In this document: in pieces, positions 25,621 through 35,785 of the stretch
Layout: each line of letters starts with the position of its first letter
How positions within the stretch are numbered: the stretch's first letter is position 1
DNA from: Vibrio fluvialis
GTDB taxonomy: Bacteria; Pseudomonadota; Gammaproteobacteria; Enterobacterales; Vibrionaceae
DNA length: 64,000 bases
Assembly: GCF_900460245.1 (NCBI RefSeq)
Contig: NZ_UHIP01000001.1
Coordinates: 558,001 to 622,000 of the forward strand
Direction: 5' to 3'
Made by a program: the position numbers and the translations under genes
Notes under the pieces: model-generated
Seen by the model: the letters and a program-made list of their open reading frames with translations, nothing else
What the model was told of the DNA's origin: nothing
The model's database searches: none

Positions 25621-28245
25621 TTAGCTTGGCGCCAATTCGGAAACGTTTTCAATCAGCCTTTCGCGCAGGGCCAACTCCTCTTCCTCACTCAATCGGGCGC
25701 CGTGTGCGCCAGTCAGAATGAACAAGTCTTCTGCGCGCTCACCGATGGTGGTGATCTTAGCCGCGTGCAAATCGAGATGCAGCTCTGCAAAGGTCGCACC
25801 GACGGTGGCGAGAAGTCCCGGCGTATCGAGCGCCACGAATTCCATCAGCGTACGTTTCTTACTCTTGGTTGGCAGGAAGTCGACCTGAGTTTTCACCTTA
25901 AAGTGCTGCAAGTTGCGCGGCAGACGACGGGTCTTAATCTTGGTCGGGCGGCCGTCTTCCAGCACGTGTACCAGATGTTTACTCAAGGCTTTGTGGCGCG
26001 ATTCTTCAATCGCCTGACCATTCTGATCCAGTACCATAAAAGTATCGAGTACGTAACCGTCTTTGCTGGTCATGATCTGAGCGTCATGGACGTTGAGATT
26101 ACGACGGTCGAGTTCCGCCACCACGGTGGCAAACAGCGCGGGCTGGTCTTTGGTGTAGACAAAGATTTCCGTGCCGCCCCGGGTCGCCTTCTTGCTTACC
26201 ATGACCAGTGGTTGAGTCGGATCATCGTGGCGCAACAGGTGGGTGCAGTGCCAGGCGATTTGTTTGTGCGTATGGCGAAGGAAGTAGTCGGCTTTAAAGC
26301 GTTGCCACAGCAAATCAATTTCGCGGCTACTAAAGCCTTCCTTGCGCAGTAGGGCAGACGACATTTGCTGGTTGTGACGAATGCGATCGCGTACATCGAC
26401 CGGGTTTTCCAACCCGCGGCGCAGCGCGCGCTGCGTCGAATAAAACAGCTCGGCCAGCAGAGTACGTTTCCAACTGTTCCACAGTTCCGGGTTGGTTGCG
26501 CAGATATCTGCAACCGTCAAACACACCAGATACTCCAGATACTCTTCATCACGCACTTTTTTCGCGAACTCAATGATGACGTCCGGATCGTAAATATCCC
26601 GGCGCTGCGCGGTGACCGACATCAACAAGTGGTTTTGAACCAGCCAGGCCACCAATTTCGCTTCCGGTTTTGATAATCCGTGCTCGATACAAAAATCGTA
26701 CGCTTCGGTTGCTCCGATTTCAGAGTGATCGCCGCCACGACCTTTACCGATGTCGTGGAAGATGGCTGCCAGAATCAAAAGCTCTTTTTTCTGAATTTTA
26801 GGGTAGACTTCGCAGCAAATCGGATGCTTTTCATGATTTTTCATATCTGAGAAAACATGAATGTGTTTCAGCAGGCGAATACTGTGTTCATCCACGGTGT
26901 AGACGTGGAACAGGTCAAACTGCATTTGACCCACAATCTGACTCCACTGCGGCAGATAGGCTGCCAGAACGCCGAGTTTGTGCATCTGGCTGAACGCTTT
27001 GTGCAGAGCATTCGGATGGCGTACCAGCTCCATGAACTTCTCGCGAGCTGCCGGAATGGTATGCAGAAACTTGTTCAGGCGGCGCCGTGCCGTGCGCAAC
27101 TGACGCATCGTCGAAGGTGATACACCTTCAATCGTGGAGTCGTTGGCCATGTGCAGGAACATGTCGAGAATGGTTTCCGGACGTGCCTGAAACAGTGCCG
27201 GTTTGCGCGCTTCAATCAGATTGCCACGACGCTGGAAATCGTCATCAAGGATTTCAGGCTCGCTCTCTTCACCATTGTTCAAAATGGCCTGATCAAACAG
27301 TTTGAGCAGCATCTTGTTGAGTTCTGCTACGCGGCGCAGCGTGCGGTAGAACTCTTTCATCATCATTTCGACCGGACGGTTACCTTCGCCGGTAAAGCCC
27401 AAATGTTCGGCAACCTGCGCCTGATGAGCAAAGGTCAGGCGGTTGTCGTACCGCTTGAGCTCCAGATGGAGTGCAAAGCGAACGCGCCATAAAAAGTCCT
27501 GGCACTCCACCAGCTCACGAAACTCAGCGTCGGTCAGAAAGCCGTAGCGACTCATTTCATACAACGTAGTAGCGCCAAAATGGCGACGAGCAACCCAGCT
27601 GAGAGTATGAATATCACGCAGGCCACCCGGTGTGGACTTGATGTCCGGTTCCAGATTGTAAGTGGTGTCGTGATAACGGGCGTGACGTTCACGTTGTTCT
27701 TGAATCTTGGCGCGGTAAAAGGTTTCACTTGGCCAAAAGGTTTCTGAATGGATCACCAGTTTGAGACGGTGGAATGTCTCTTCGCTGCCACACAGCAGGC
27801 GAGCCTCCTGCAAGTTGGTCGCCACCGTCAAATCTTCACGACCGATATCCGCACACTCAGCCACAGTACGTACGGCATGACCAACTTCCAGACGCAAGTC
27901 CCATAGAAAGGTGATGAACTCGCTGATTTTGGACGCGATGTTGTCGTTGAGTTTGTCTTTTGACACCACCAGAATGTCAATGTCTGACAGTGGATGCAGT
28001 TCTCCACGGCCATAGCCTCCGACCGCGACCAGACTCAGGTCTTGTATCTCGGCGAAACCAAAAGATTGCCACAAACGGCGCAGTAACAGATCCATGTACT
28101 CTGCGCGGCCAAGCACCAAGTCGGTGACCGGGTTGTGATTGAGGAACTCGTCTTTCTGATATTGAGCGAAGTGCTCCAGCTGTTGCTTGAGCTCGCTGAT
28201 GGTCAGTTGTTCATCGCTGAAACTCAGCGGAGATAAATAGGGCAT
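25621..28245 (-). CDS. glnD: GlnD, PII uridylyltransferase/uridylyl-removing enzyme
   Basis: 874 aa from ATG 28245; the frame extends nine codons to a TTG at 28272, which is less likely. The main nitrogen sensor: uridylylates PII (GlnB) when glutamine is low and reverses this when it is high. Order of domains: nucleotidyltransferase (GGYGRGELHPLSDIDIL, about 75-105), helical linker, HD phosphohydrolase (AAIFHDIGKGRGGDHSE, about 495), two ACT domains (about 690-770 and 795-874) that bind glutamine. Its substrate GlnB is encoded at 50893 in this window. Confidence 0.96.
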   Translation of the reverse strand: MPYLSPLSFSDEQLTISELKQQLEHFAQYQKDEFLNHNPVTDLVLGRAEYMDLLLRRLWQSFGFAEIQDLSLVAVGGYGRGELHPLSDIDILVVSKDKLNDNIASKISEFITFLWDLRLEVGHAVRTVAECADIGREDLTVATNLQEARLLCGSEETFHRLKLVIHSETFWPSETFYRAKIQEQRERHARYHDTTYNLEPDIKSTPGGLRDIHTLSWVARRHFGATTLYEMSRYGFLTDAEFRELVECQDFLWRVRFALHLELKRYDNRLTFAHQAQVAEHLGFTGEGNRPVEMMMKEFYRTLRRVAELNKMLLKLFDQAILNNGEESEPEILDDDFQRRGNLIEARKPALFQARPETILDMFLHMANDSTIEGVSPSTMRQLRTARRRLNKFLHTIPAAREKFMELVRHPNALHKAFSQMHKLGVLAAYLPQWSQIVGQMQFDLFHVYTVDEHSIRLLKHIHVFSDMKNHEKHPICCEVYPKIQKKELLILAAIFHDIGKGRGGDHSEIGATEAYDFCIEHGLSKPEAKLVAWLVQNHLLMSVTAQRRDIYDPDVIIEFAKKVRDEEYLEYLVCLTVADICATNPELWNSWKRTLLAELFYSTQRALRRGLENPVDVRDRIRHNQQMSSALLRKEGFSSREIDLLWQRFKADYFLRHTHKQIAWHCTHLLRHDDPTQPLVMVSKKATRGGTEIFVYTKDQPALFATVVAELDRRNLNVHDAQIMTSKDGYVLDTFMVLDQNGQAIEESRHKALSKHLVHVLEDGRPTKIKTRRLPRNLQHFKVKTQVDFLPTKSKKRTLMEFVALDTPGLLATVGATFAELHLDLHAAKITTIGERAEDLFILTGAHGARLSEEEELALRERLIENVSELAPS

Positions 28246-28357
28246 ACAATGCGGTCCGTGCAAGTCTTTCAAAAGATACTGAGACTGAATCTAACAGATA
28301 ATCCCAAGTGTGCTCAAGATGCGCCGCCGTAATGGCTGGCCTTGGGAGCGCAGATAA

Positions 28358-28381
28358 AAAAATCCCTGCCGAAGCAGGGAT
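28358..28381 (-). terminator. Terminator after map
   Basis: ATCCCTGC / GCAGGGAT (28362-28369 with 28374-28381), tetraloop; on the minus strand it runs into a T-stretch (28355-28361). It lies 14 bases past the map stop. Confidence 0.9.
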
Positions 28382-28394
28382 GATGTGAATGTGG

Positions 28395-29237
28395 TTATGC
28401 GTTGTGGAATACGCGAGGAATGCTTTCCTCTTTGCGCAGCGTGAGGATCTCGCAGCCGTCTTTCGTCACCAGAATGGTGTGCTCCCACTGTGCTGAGTTT
28501 TTACCGTCAGCGGTGTAAACTGTCCAACCATCTTCATCATCCAGACGACAGCCAAATTTACCTGCGTTGATCATCGGTTCGATGGTGAAAATCATGCCTT
28601 CACGCAGCACAGTGCGGTCGCTGTTCTTGTAGTGTACAACTTGTGGCTCTTCGTGGAATTCGGCACCAATGCCGTGACCACAGTAATCACGCACGATAGA
28701 GAATTTAGTGCTCGGGTTGTTCTTGTTGTTGGTCTTGATGTGCTTCTCAATCGTCGTGCCGATTTCACCCAGTTGTACGCCTGGCTTCACTTTTTTCAGA
28801 GACAGGTACAGACACTCTTGAGCCACCAGACACAGACGCTTGTCTGCCGGCGCAACGTCACCCACTTGGAACATTTTTGACGTGTCACCGTGGTAACCAT
28901 CTTTAATTACGGTAATGTCGATGTTCAGGATGTCACCATCTTTCAGTACGCCAGGGCGCACTAGCTGACCAAAGTTGCTGTCGCCAGTCGCTGGAATGCC
29001 ATGACACACGATGTGGTTGATTGAAGTACAGATAGATTTAGGGAAACCGTGGTAGTTGAGAGGTGCTGGAATTGCGCCTTGAACTTCAGTGATGTACTTA
29101 TGACAAATCTGATCCAGTTCTTCGGTCGTTACGCCCGCTTTTACATGAGGTTCAATCATTTCCAGAACCTCAGCTGCCAAACGGCCCGCTACGCGCATTT
29201 TTTCAATTTCTTCAGCATTCTTAATTTTTACAGACAT
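28395..29237 (-). CDS. map: Methionine aminopeptidase type I
   Basis: 280 aa. Removes the N-terminal methionine from nascent proteins. The di-metal site residues are in DILNIDITVIKDGYHGDTS, GHGIGAEFHEEP, TIEPMI and WEHTILV. The fold is complete, slightly longer than E. coli Map (264) at the C-terminus. It is divergent from rpsB, the classical arrangement. Confidence 0.96.
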   Translation of the reverse strand: MSVKIKNAEEIEKMRVAGRLAAEVLEMIEPHVKAGVTTEELDQICHKYITEVQGAIPAPLNYHGFPKSICTSINHIVCHGIPATGDSNFGQLVRPGVLKDGDILNIDITVIKDGYHGDTSKMFQVGDVAPADKRLCLVAQECLYLSLKKVKPGVQLGEIGTTIEKHIKTNNKNNPSTKFSIVRDYCGHGIGAEFHEEPQVVHYKNSDRTVLREGMIFTIEPMINAGKFGCRLDDEDGWTVYTADGKNSAQWEHTILVTKDGCEILTLRKEESIPRVFHNA

Positions 29238-29643
29238 CGGCTTTCTCTACTAACTCTAGGCACAGGTTGTGCTAATGGCGTTATTGTAACAGTGGAAGAG
29301 GGAAGCGCAAGAAGTGAGGCGAGTAAGAATGAGAATTAGAGTCGCTTCACTCGCGGAGATGCAGGCAAAACAGAGAGCCAAACTGCACGCCAAATGAGCG
29401 GGCTTTACGGCTCGCTGTTCGGAGAAAAAGGTAATTTTTTCTAGCCACACAAGGGCCAAATATGATATAAAGCGCGCCGGAATCTCGGTCTGTTTTCTTC
29501 ATTTTGGCGAAGCAGCGTCGAGTCCACTAACATTAAACTTTAAATCACACACATTCCGACACGTGTTCCGGGGTGCTTCCAGCTAAGCTGAGAAGTCGGA
29601 GACATGGGGGATGTGGAGGCCTAACCCCATAGAGGATTATATA
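29238..29643. promoter_or_regulatory. map/rpsB divergent intergenic region with rpsB promoter
   Basis: No ORF of note. The rpsB promoter is suggested by TATGATATAAAG at 29461-29472 followed by the GC-rich discriminator GCGCGCC, typical of promoters under stringent control. The -35 element is poor. The part nearest map is AT/GC mixed with no clear structure. Confidence 0.55.
29545..29643 (+). ncRNA. rpsB mRNA leader (t44 / S2 leader type)
   Basis: The segment before rpsB has the typical arrangement of the gamma-proteobacterial S2 leader, including GGGGGATGTGGAGGC, CTAACCCC and ATAGAGGA before the start codon. In E. coli the leader binds S2 and represses rpsB-tsf. CCATGGGG-like and ACCCCAT-like segments can pair. 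Called by eye only. Confidence 0.6.
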
Positions 29644-30372
29644 ATGGCAACTGTATCAATGCGCGATATGCTGAAAGCTGGTGTTCACTTCGGTCACCAG
29701 ACTCGTTACTGGAACCCAAAAATGAAGCCATTCATCTTTGGTGCTCGTAACAAAGTTCATATCATCAACCTAGAAAAAACTGTACCAATGTTCAACGAAG
29801 CTCTTGCTGAGCTAGTTAAAGTTGGCGAGAAGAAAGGTAAAGTTCTTTTCGTAGGTACTAAGCGCGCTGCATCTGAAGCTGTTAAAGAAGCTGCTCTTGC
29901 AAGCAACCAGTACTACGTTAACAACCGCTGGTTGGGCGGTATGCTGACTAACTGGAAAACTGTTCGTCAATCAATCAAGCGTCTGAAAGATCTTGAGATC
30001 CAGTCTACTGACGGTACTTTCGACAAGCTGACTAAGAAAGAAGCTCTAATGCGTACTCGCGAAATGGAGAAGCTAGAGAAGTCTCTTGGTGGTATTAAAG
30101 ATATGGGCGGCCTACCAGACGCTCTATTCGTAATCGACGCTGATCACGAACACATCGCAATTAAAGAAGCAAACAACCTGGGCATTCCAGTGTTCGCGGT
30201 TGTTGATACTAACTCTAACCCAGACGGCGTTGACTTCGTTATCCCAGGTAACGATGACGCAATCCGTGCAGTTCAGCTATACCTGAACGCAGCAGCAGAG
30301 TCAGTAAGCGAAGGCCGTAACAAAGACGTAGCGGCAGTTGCTGACAAAGACGGTTTCGTAGAAGCTGAATAA
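29644..30372 (+). CDS. rpsB: Ribosomal protein S2
   Basis: 242 aa, starting [22 protein letters not shown] small-subunit protein added late and bridged to S1. The signature [16 protein letters not shown] is present. The start is ATG 29644, with AGAGGA upstream; the in-frame ATG at 29611 lies in the leader. Codon use is strongly biased, as for highly expressed genes. First gene of the rpsB-tsf-pyrH-frr run. Confidence 0.98.
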   Translation: MATVSMRDMLKAGVHFGHQTRYWNPKMKPFIFGARNKVHIINLEKTVPMFNEALAELVKVGEKKGKVLFVGTKRAASEAVKEAALASNQYYVNNRWLGGMLTNWKTVRQSIKRLKDLEIQSTDGTFDKLTKKEALMRTREMEKLEKSLGGIKDMGGLPDALFVIDADHEHIAIKEANNLGIPVFAVVDTNSNPDGVDFVIPGNDDAIRAVQLYLNAAAESVSEGRNKDVAAVADKDGFVEAE

Positions 30373-30443
30373 TAGCGGCTCTGAGTTACACTTAGCTCTA
30401 TGTGCCACAAAGCTGAAGCATAAGCTAAGTTATAGTTAGCATT

Positions 30444-30474
30444 GGGGGCCGAAAATGTAGGCCCCTAATTTTTA
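30444..30474 (+). terminator. Attenuator-like hairpin between rpsB and tsf
   Basis: GGGGCC (30445-30450) pairs with GGCCCC (30460-30465), then TAATTTTTA. It may lower readthrough into tsf. Confidence 0.6.
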
Positions 30475-30505
30475 CCATATCCAGAATCAAACTGAGGAAT
30501 AGAGA

Positions 30506-31348
30506 ATGGCTGTTACTGCTGCTCTAGTAAAAGAACTGCGCGAACGTACTGGCGCAGGTATGATGGAATGTAAGAAAGCGCTTGTTGAAACTAACGGTGA
30601 CATCGAGCTTGCGATCGAAAACATGCGTAAATCAGGCGCTGCTAAAGCTGCTAAAAAAGCAGGTAACGTTGCTGCTGAAGGTACTATCGCAATTAAAGAA
30701 GCAAACGGCGTAGCGGTTCTTCTTGAAGTGAACTGCCAAACAGACTTCGTAGCAAAAGACTCTAACTTCACTGCATTCGTTAACCAAGTAGCTGAAGACG
30801 CTCTGGCAACGAAAGCAACCGTTGAAGAACTACAAGCTAAATTCGAAGAAATTCGCGTTGCTCTAGTAGCGAAAATCGGCGAAAACGTAAACATCCGTCG
30901 CGTTCAGTACGTTGAAGGTGTTGCACTGGCTTCTTACCGTCACGGCGAGAAAATCGGTGTAGTTGTTGCTGGTGAAGGCGACGCTGAAACTCTGAAACAC
31001 ATCGCAATGCACGTTGCAGCATCACGTCCTGAGTACGTAAACCCAGAAGACGTACCAGCTGACGTAGTAGCAAAAGAGCGTGAAGTTCAAGTTGAAATCG
31101 CGATGAACGAAGGCAAGCCTAAAGAAATCGCAGAGAAAATGGTTGAAGGCCGCATGAAGAAATTCACCGGTGAAGTTTCTCTGACTGGTCAGCCTTTCGT
31201 GATGGAACCTAAGAAATCTGTTGGCGAAGTCCTGAAAGAAAAAGGTGCGTCAGTTTCTACATTCGTTCGCCTGGAAGTGGGTGAAGGTATCGAGAAAGCT
31301 GAAGGCCTAAGCTTCGCTGAAGAAGTAGCACTAGCTCAAAAAGGTTAA
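30506..31348 (+). CDS. tsf: Elongation factor Ts
   Basis: 280 aa nucleotide exchange factor for EF-Tu. The N-terminal UBA-like domain has [20 protein letters not shown], then the core with [14 protein letters not shown]. Start ATG 30506 is preceded by GAGGAATAGAGA. Strongly biased codons. 133 bases after rpsB. Confidence 0.98.
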   Translation: MAVTAALVKELRERTGAGMMECKKALVETNGDIELAIENMRKSGAAKAAKKAGNVAAEGTIAIKEANGVAVLLEVNCQTDFVAKDSNFTAFVNQVAEDALATKATVEELQAKFEEIRVALVAKIGENVNIRRVQYVEGVALASYRHGEKIGVVVAGEGDAETLKHIAMHVAASRPEYVNPEDVPADVVAKEREVQVEIAMNEGKPKEIAEKMVEGRMKKFTGEVSLTGQPFVMEPKKSVGEVLKEKGASVSTFVRLEVGEGIEKAEGLSFAEEVALAQKG

Positions 31349-31369
31349 TCCTTAGCGAGAATGCTCAGA

Positions 31370-31400
31370 AAAAGACCGTGGCCATGGCTGCGGTCTTTTC
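31370..31400 (+). terminator. Hairpin after tsf
   Basis: AAAAGACCG (31370-31378) pairs with CGGTCTTTT (31391-31399); the 12-base loop has internal palindrome TGGCCATGGC. Partial or full terminator before pyrH. Confidence 0.65.
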
Positions 31401-31494
31401 ACGACTAAGGCGAGATTAACCGTGATGAATGCGCTTAAATGGTTAAGTGTATCCATGACTGTTAATCAACAACTCTCTTTGGAAGGTAAAGTCC

Positions 31495-32226
31495 ATGACA
31501 ACGAACCCTAAACCAGCATATCAACGTATTCTGTTAAAACTTAGCGGTGAAGCGCTTCAAGGCGAAGAAGGTTTTGGTATCGATCCAGCCGTTCTTGACC
31601 GTATGGCTCAAGAAGTGAAAGAACTGGTAGAACTTGGTGTTCAGGTTGGCGTTGTTATCGGTGGCGGTAACTTGTTCCGTGGTGCCGGTCTGGCAGCAGC
31701 AGGTATGAACCGCGTCGTTGGTGATCACATGGGTATGTTGGCAACAGTAATGAATGGTCTGGCAATGCGTGATGCGCTGCACCGTGCTTACGTGAACGCA
31801 CGTGTGATGTCGGCGATTCCTCTGAAAGGCGTGTGTGACGATTACAACTGGGCAGATGCTATCAGCCAACTGCGCCAGGGCCGCGTAGTGATTTTCTCTG
31901 CTGGTACAGGCAACCCATTCTTTACCACTGATTCAGCAGCCTGTCTGCGTGGTATCGAAATTGAAGCAGACGTAGTTCTCAAAGCGACGAAAGTAGACGG
32001 AGTTTATAGTGCAGACCCGGTAGCCAACCCAGACGCACAACTGTATGATAAGCTCGCATACAACGATGTACTTGATAAAGAATTGAAAGTGATGGATTTG
32101 GCAGCGTTCACGCTGGCTCGTGACCACAAAATGCCAATCCGTGTCTTCAACATGAACAAACCAGGCGCACTACGTCGCGTGGTGATGGGTGAAGCGGAAG
32201 GCACGTTGATCAGCTCCGCAGTATAA
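31495..32226 (+). CDS. pyrH: UMP kinase
   Basis: 243 aa. Hexameric bacterial UMP kinase of the amino-acid-kinase fold, activated by GTP and inhibited by UTP. Motifs: [47 protein letters not shown] and the ATP site [11 protein letters not shown]. Start ATG 31495 after GGAAGG. Confidence 0.97.
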   Translation: MTTNPKPAYQRILLKLSGEALQGEEGFGIDPAVLDRMAQEVKELVELGVQVGVVIGGGNLFRGAGLAAAGMNRVVGDHMGMLATVMNGLAMRDALHRAYVNARVMSAIPLKGVCDDYNWADAISQLRQGRVVIFSAGTGNPFFTTDSAACLRGIEIEADVVLKATKVDGVYSADPVANPDAQLYDKLAYNDVLDKELKVMDLAAFTLARDHKMPIRVFNMNKPGALRRVVMGEAEGTLISSAV

Positions 32227-32262
32227 TCACTCTCGAGATGAAATAAGAATTAAGGTGAAATT

Positions 32263-32820
32263 GTGATTAATGAGATCAAAAAAGACGCTCAAGAGCGTAT
32301 GGACAAAAGTGTTGAAGCACTGAAGAACAACCTGCAAAAGGTTCGTACTGGTCGTGCGCACCCAAGCCTGCTATCTGGCATCTCTGTTGAGTACTACGGT
32401 GCTCCAACACCTCTTAACCAAATCGCTAACGTAGTCGCAGAAGACGCGCGTACTCTGGCGATCACCGTGTTTGATAAAGAACTGACACCTAAAGTTGAAA
32501 AAGCGATCCTGATGTCGGATCTGGGTTTGAACCCAATGTCAGCAGGCACAGTTATTCGCGTTCCACTGCCACCATTGACTGAAGAACGCCGTAAAGACCT
32601 GGTTAAAATCGTACGTGGTGAAGCTGAAGGCGGCCGTGTAGCGGTACGTAACATTCGTCGTGATGCGAACAGTGATCTAAAAGCGCTGCTGAAAGACAAA
32701 GAAATCTCTGAAGATGACGAGCACAAAGCACAAGACGAGATTCAGAAGCTGACTGACGCTGCAGTTAAACGCATTGATGAAGTGCTTGCTGCTAAAGAAA
32801 AAGAGCTGATGGAAGTTTAA
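32263..32820 (+). CDS. frr: Ribosome recycling factor
   Basis: 185 aa, the standard length. With EF-G it splits the post-termination ribosome. Three-helix bundle with [19 protein letters not shown] and VRNIRRDAN. The start codon is GTG at 32263, preceded by AAGGTG. Confidence 0.97.
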   Translation: MINEIKKDAQERMDKSVEALKNNLQKVRTGRAHPSLLSGISVEYYGAPTPLNQIANVVAEDARTLAITVFDKELTPKVEKAILMSDLGLNPMSAGTVIRVPLPPLTEERRKDLVKIVRGEAEGGRVAVRNIRRDANSDLKALLKDKEISEDDEHKAQDEIQKLTDAAVKRIDEVLAAKEKELMEV

Positions 32821-32840
32821 TTCTCCCGTCATGCCAGTGA

Positions 32841-32874
32841 AAAAAACGCTGTGCTCGCAGCACAGCGTTTTTTT
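32841..32874 (+). terminator. Terminator after frr
   Basis: Fifteen-base perfect stem AAAAAACGCTGTGCT / AGCACAGCGTTTTTT (32841-32855 with 32859-32873), loop CGC. A strong terminator, so uppS and the following envelope genes need their own promoter or antitermination. Confidence 0.93.
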
Positions 32875-32914
32875 ATGCTACCCTTCATCATCTTTTTATC
32901 GTCACTACGTCTCT

Positions 32915-33667
32915 ATGCAAAATTCGCAACTCACTTCAGATGTTCTTCCTCAGCATATTGCAATCATCATGGATGGCAATGGCCGCTGGGCGAAAGCACA
33001 AGGCAAACCCCGTGTCTTTGGTCATAAAAATGGTGTAGCCGCTGTCCGAAAAACCATCTCCACTGCTGCGAAACTAGGGATCAAAGCCGTTACTCTGTTT
33101 GCATTCAGTAGCGAAAACTGGCGCCGCCCTGAAGAAGAAGTTGGTGTGTTAATGGAGCTGTTTATCACAGTTCTGTCTACCGAAGTCAAAAAATTGCACA
33201 AGAACAACCTACGTCTTCGTATTATTGGTGATAAGAGCCGTTTCAGTGAGCGTCTACAAACGAAGATCGCTCAGGCAGAAGCTCTGACGGCGAATAACAC
33301 CGGGTTAGTGGTCAACATTGCCGCGAACTATGGCGGTAAATGGGACATTACTCAGGCCGCTCGTGACATCGCGGTCAAAGTGGCGCGTGGTGAAATCAAC
33401 CCGTCAGAGATTGACGAAGCGTTGATCACCGAACATCTCACCATGTCTGATATTCCGGAAGTGGATCTGTTGATTCGTACCAGCGGTGAATGCCGGATCA
33501 GTAACTTTATGCTGTGGCAACTGGCCTACGCAGAAATGTATTTTACGCCAGTGTTCTGGCCAGAATTTGGTGAAGACAGTTTAATTGAAGCAGTGACTTG
33601 GTTTGTAAATCGTGAGCGCCGATTTGGTTGTACCGGTGAGCAAGTTAAGGCATTGATGGAATCATAA
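32915..33667 (+). CDS. uppS: Undecaprenyl diphosphate synthase
   Basis: 250 aa from ATG 32915; the frame to 32831 runs through the frr terminator and is excluded. Adds eight isoprene units in cis to farnesyl diphosphate to build the lipid carrier for peptidoglycan and O-antigen. Signature [14 protein letters not shown], then [11 protein letters not shown], and the C-terminal [20 protein letters not shown] (usual GE-RLSNFLLWQ). It leads an operon through cdsA, dxr and rseP. Confidence 0.96.
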   Translation: MQNSQLTSDVLPQHIAIIMDGNGRWAKAQGKPRVFGHKNGVAAVRKTISTAAKLGIKAVTLFAFSSENWRRPEEEVGVLMELFITVLSTEVKKLHKNNLRLRIIGDKSRFSERLQTKIAQAEALTANNTGLVVNIAANYGGKWDITQAARDIAVKVARGEINPSEIDEALITEHLTMSDIPEVDLLIRTSGECRISNFMLWQLAYAEMYFTPVFWPEFGEDSLIEAVTWFVNRERRFGCTGEQVKALMES

Positions 33668-33683
33668 AATAGGATTTCTAAGT

Positions 33684-34526
33684 TTGAAGCAAAGAATAAT
33701 TACAGCGCTCATACTTGCACCTTTGGTCATTTTAGGCATTTTCTTCCTGCCACTTCCTTGGTTTATTCTGGCCTTGGCAGTTGTGACTTTATTGGGATTT
33801 TGGGAATGGACCCAATTTGTTCAGCACACATCGCGTTATATTGCTCTGCTGCCGGCTATTTTAGTTGGCGGTGCGAGTTTTTTTCTGATTTCTCCGGCAG
33901 TTCAGTCGCTTGCAACACTTAATGGCACTCACTTTGCTATTCTGGCTATCGGTACCATCTGGTGGCTGTACTCCAGTTTTCTCGCCATTACTTTTCCCCG
34001 TTCCCGACGTTGGTGGGAGGAATCAAATCCTGCGCGCCATTTGTTCGGTTTACTGACGTTACTGCCATTTTTCTGGAGCGTAGTGTTTTTACGTGCAGAA
34101 GGGATGGAAACGGATTTCTACCACGGCGCCAAACTGGTTCTATTTGTGTGTTTGATTGTCTGGGCCGCGGACAGTGGTGCGTATTTCTCGGGAAAAAGTC
34201 TGGGTAAACACAAAATGGCGCCAGCAGTGAGTCCGAACAAAACTATTGAAGGTTTAGTTGGCGGTGTGATTGCGGCGATGATCGTTGGCTGGTTATTCGC
34301 TGACTGGTTTGCGATAGAGTTTTCTTCACTGAGCATCATGCTGCTGACGATTCTGTTGACGGTGGTGATCTCTGTGCTGGGAGATTTGGTTGAGAGCATG
34401 TTTAAGCGTGTTTCTGGAATCAAAGACAGCAGCAATATTATTCCCGGGCATGGCGGCATTCTCGATCGCATTGACAGCCTGACTGCGGCCTTCCCTGTGT
34501 TCGCTCTTCTCTACTTTATGTTCTAA
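33684..34526 (+). CDS. cdsA: Phosphatidate cytidylyltransferase
   Basis: 280 aa inner-membrane enzyme making CDP-diacylglycerol. About eight hydrophobic segments and the C-terminal family signature SMFKRVSGIKDSSNIIPGHG followed by GILDRIDS. The start is TTG at 33684, 16 bases after uppS with AGGA upstream; no ATG fits the N-terminus. Confidence 0.95.
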   Translation: MKQRIITALILAPLVILGIFFLPLPWFILALAVVTLLGFWEWTQFVQHTSRYIALLPAILVGGASFFLISPAVQSLATLNGTHFAILAIGTIWWLYSSFLAITFPRSRRWWEESNPARHLFGLLTLLPFFWSVVFLRAEGMETDFYHGAKLVLFVCLIVWAADSGAYFSGKSLGKHKMAPAVSPNKTIEGLVGGVIAAMIVGWLFADWFAIEFSSLSIMLLTILLTVVISVLGDLVESMFKRVSGIKDSSNIIPGHGGILDRIDSLTAAFPVFALLYFMF

Positions 34527-34576
34527 TGTGTGGGTAGCCATTTGGCTGCCCGTACTCAATCACGACGGTTTTTGCT

Positions 34577-35785
34577 ATGCGTAAATTAACGATTCTGGGA
34601 GCGACAGGTTCAATCGGAGCCAGCACGCTTAAAGTAGTTGCAGAGAATCCTGAACAATTTACTGTGGTCGCGCTCGCGGCAGGTGGCAACGTCGCCAAAA
34701 TGCGCGACTTGTGTCTGCGCTGGCGACCGAAGTACGCCGTCATGGCAACCGCTGACGCTGCGCAGCAGCTCGCGGCCGAGCTTCGTGCTTTGCAATTGTC
34801 GACTGAGGTCATGTTTGGCCAGGACGCAATGTGCCAGGTTGCCGCGTGTGACGAAGTTGATACTGTCATGGCCGCGATCGTCGGTGCGGCCGGGTTGCTG
34901 CCCACTATGGCGGCAGTAAAAGCGGGTAAGCGTGTACTGCTGGCGAACAAAGAAGCATTGGTGATGTCTGGGCAGTTGTTTATCGATGCCGTTGAACAGC
35001 ATGGCGCAGAGCTGATGCCGGTCGACAGTGAACACAATGCGATTTTTCAGTGTCTACCAGTCGAAATTCAAACCCGCCTTGGTCGCTGTGATTTACAGCA
35101 AAGTGGCGTGTCCCACATTCTGCTGACCGGCTCTGGTGGTCCGTTCCGTTACAGTGATATTCAAACACTGAAAGATGTGACTCCTGAGCAGGCGATTGCA
35201 CATCCGAATTGGTCAATGGGGCCGAAAATTTCGGTCGATTCCGCGACGATGATGAATAAAGGTCTTGAGTTTATCGAAGCCAAATGGCTGTTCAATGCGG
35301 CGCCCGAGCAATTGAAAGTGCTGATTCACCCTCAGTCTGTGATTCATTCAATGGTGCAATACCGCGATGGTTCAGTCATAGCCCAGTTGGGTGAACAGGA
35401 CATGGCAACACCGATAGCCTTGACCATGGCCTATCCTCAGCGTGTGAATGCCGGAGTGAAACCGCTTGATTTTACCCGCTTGAGTGAACTGACGTTTCTC
35501 GATGTGGATTATGCGCGCTATCCGTGTCTCAAACTGGCCATTGATGCCTGTTATGAAGGTCAGCATGCGACGACGTCTCTGAATGCCGCCAACGAAGTGG
35601 CGGTGGATGCTTTCCTGCGTGGTCAGATCCGTTTCACCGATATCGCAACTATCAATGAACGTGTGTTGTCTAAAGTGTGTGGAACCAACAGTCCGTTACA
35701 TTCCTATACCTTGGAAAGCCTGATTGAGCTCGATACAATGGCTCGTAGTCTGGCATCTCAAGAGTTGAAAGAGCGATTATTATGA
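34577..35785 (+). CDS. dxr: 1-deoxy-D-xylulose 5-phosphate reductoisomerase
   Basis: 402 aa (also ispC). Second step of the MEP isoprenoid pathway, NADPH-dependent. NADPH site [16 protein letters not shown] at the start, [13 protein letters not shown], metal/substrate region [12 protein letters not shown] and [17 protein letters not shown]. Its product feeds UppS two genes upstream. Overlaps rseP by four bases (ATGA). Confidence 0.97.
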   Translation: MRKLTILGATGSIGASTLKVVAENPEQFTVVALAAGGNVAKMRDLCLRWRPKYAVMATADAAQQLAAELRALQLSTEVMFGQDAMCQVAACDEVDTVMAAIVGAAGLLPTMAAVKAGKRVLLANKEALVMSGQLFIDAVEQHGAELMPVDSEHNAIFQCLPVEIQTRLGRCDLQQSGVSHILLTGSGGPFRYSDIQTLKDVTPEQAIAHPNWSMGPKISVDSATMMNKGLEFIEAKWLFNAAPEQLKVLIHPQSVIHSMVQYRDGSVIAQLGEQDMATPIALTMAYPQRVNAGVKPLDFTRLSELTFLDVDYARYPCLKLAIDACYEGQHATTSLNAANEVAVDAFLRGQIRFTDIATINERVLSKVCGTNSPLHSYTLESLIELDTMARSLASQELKERLL

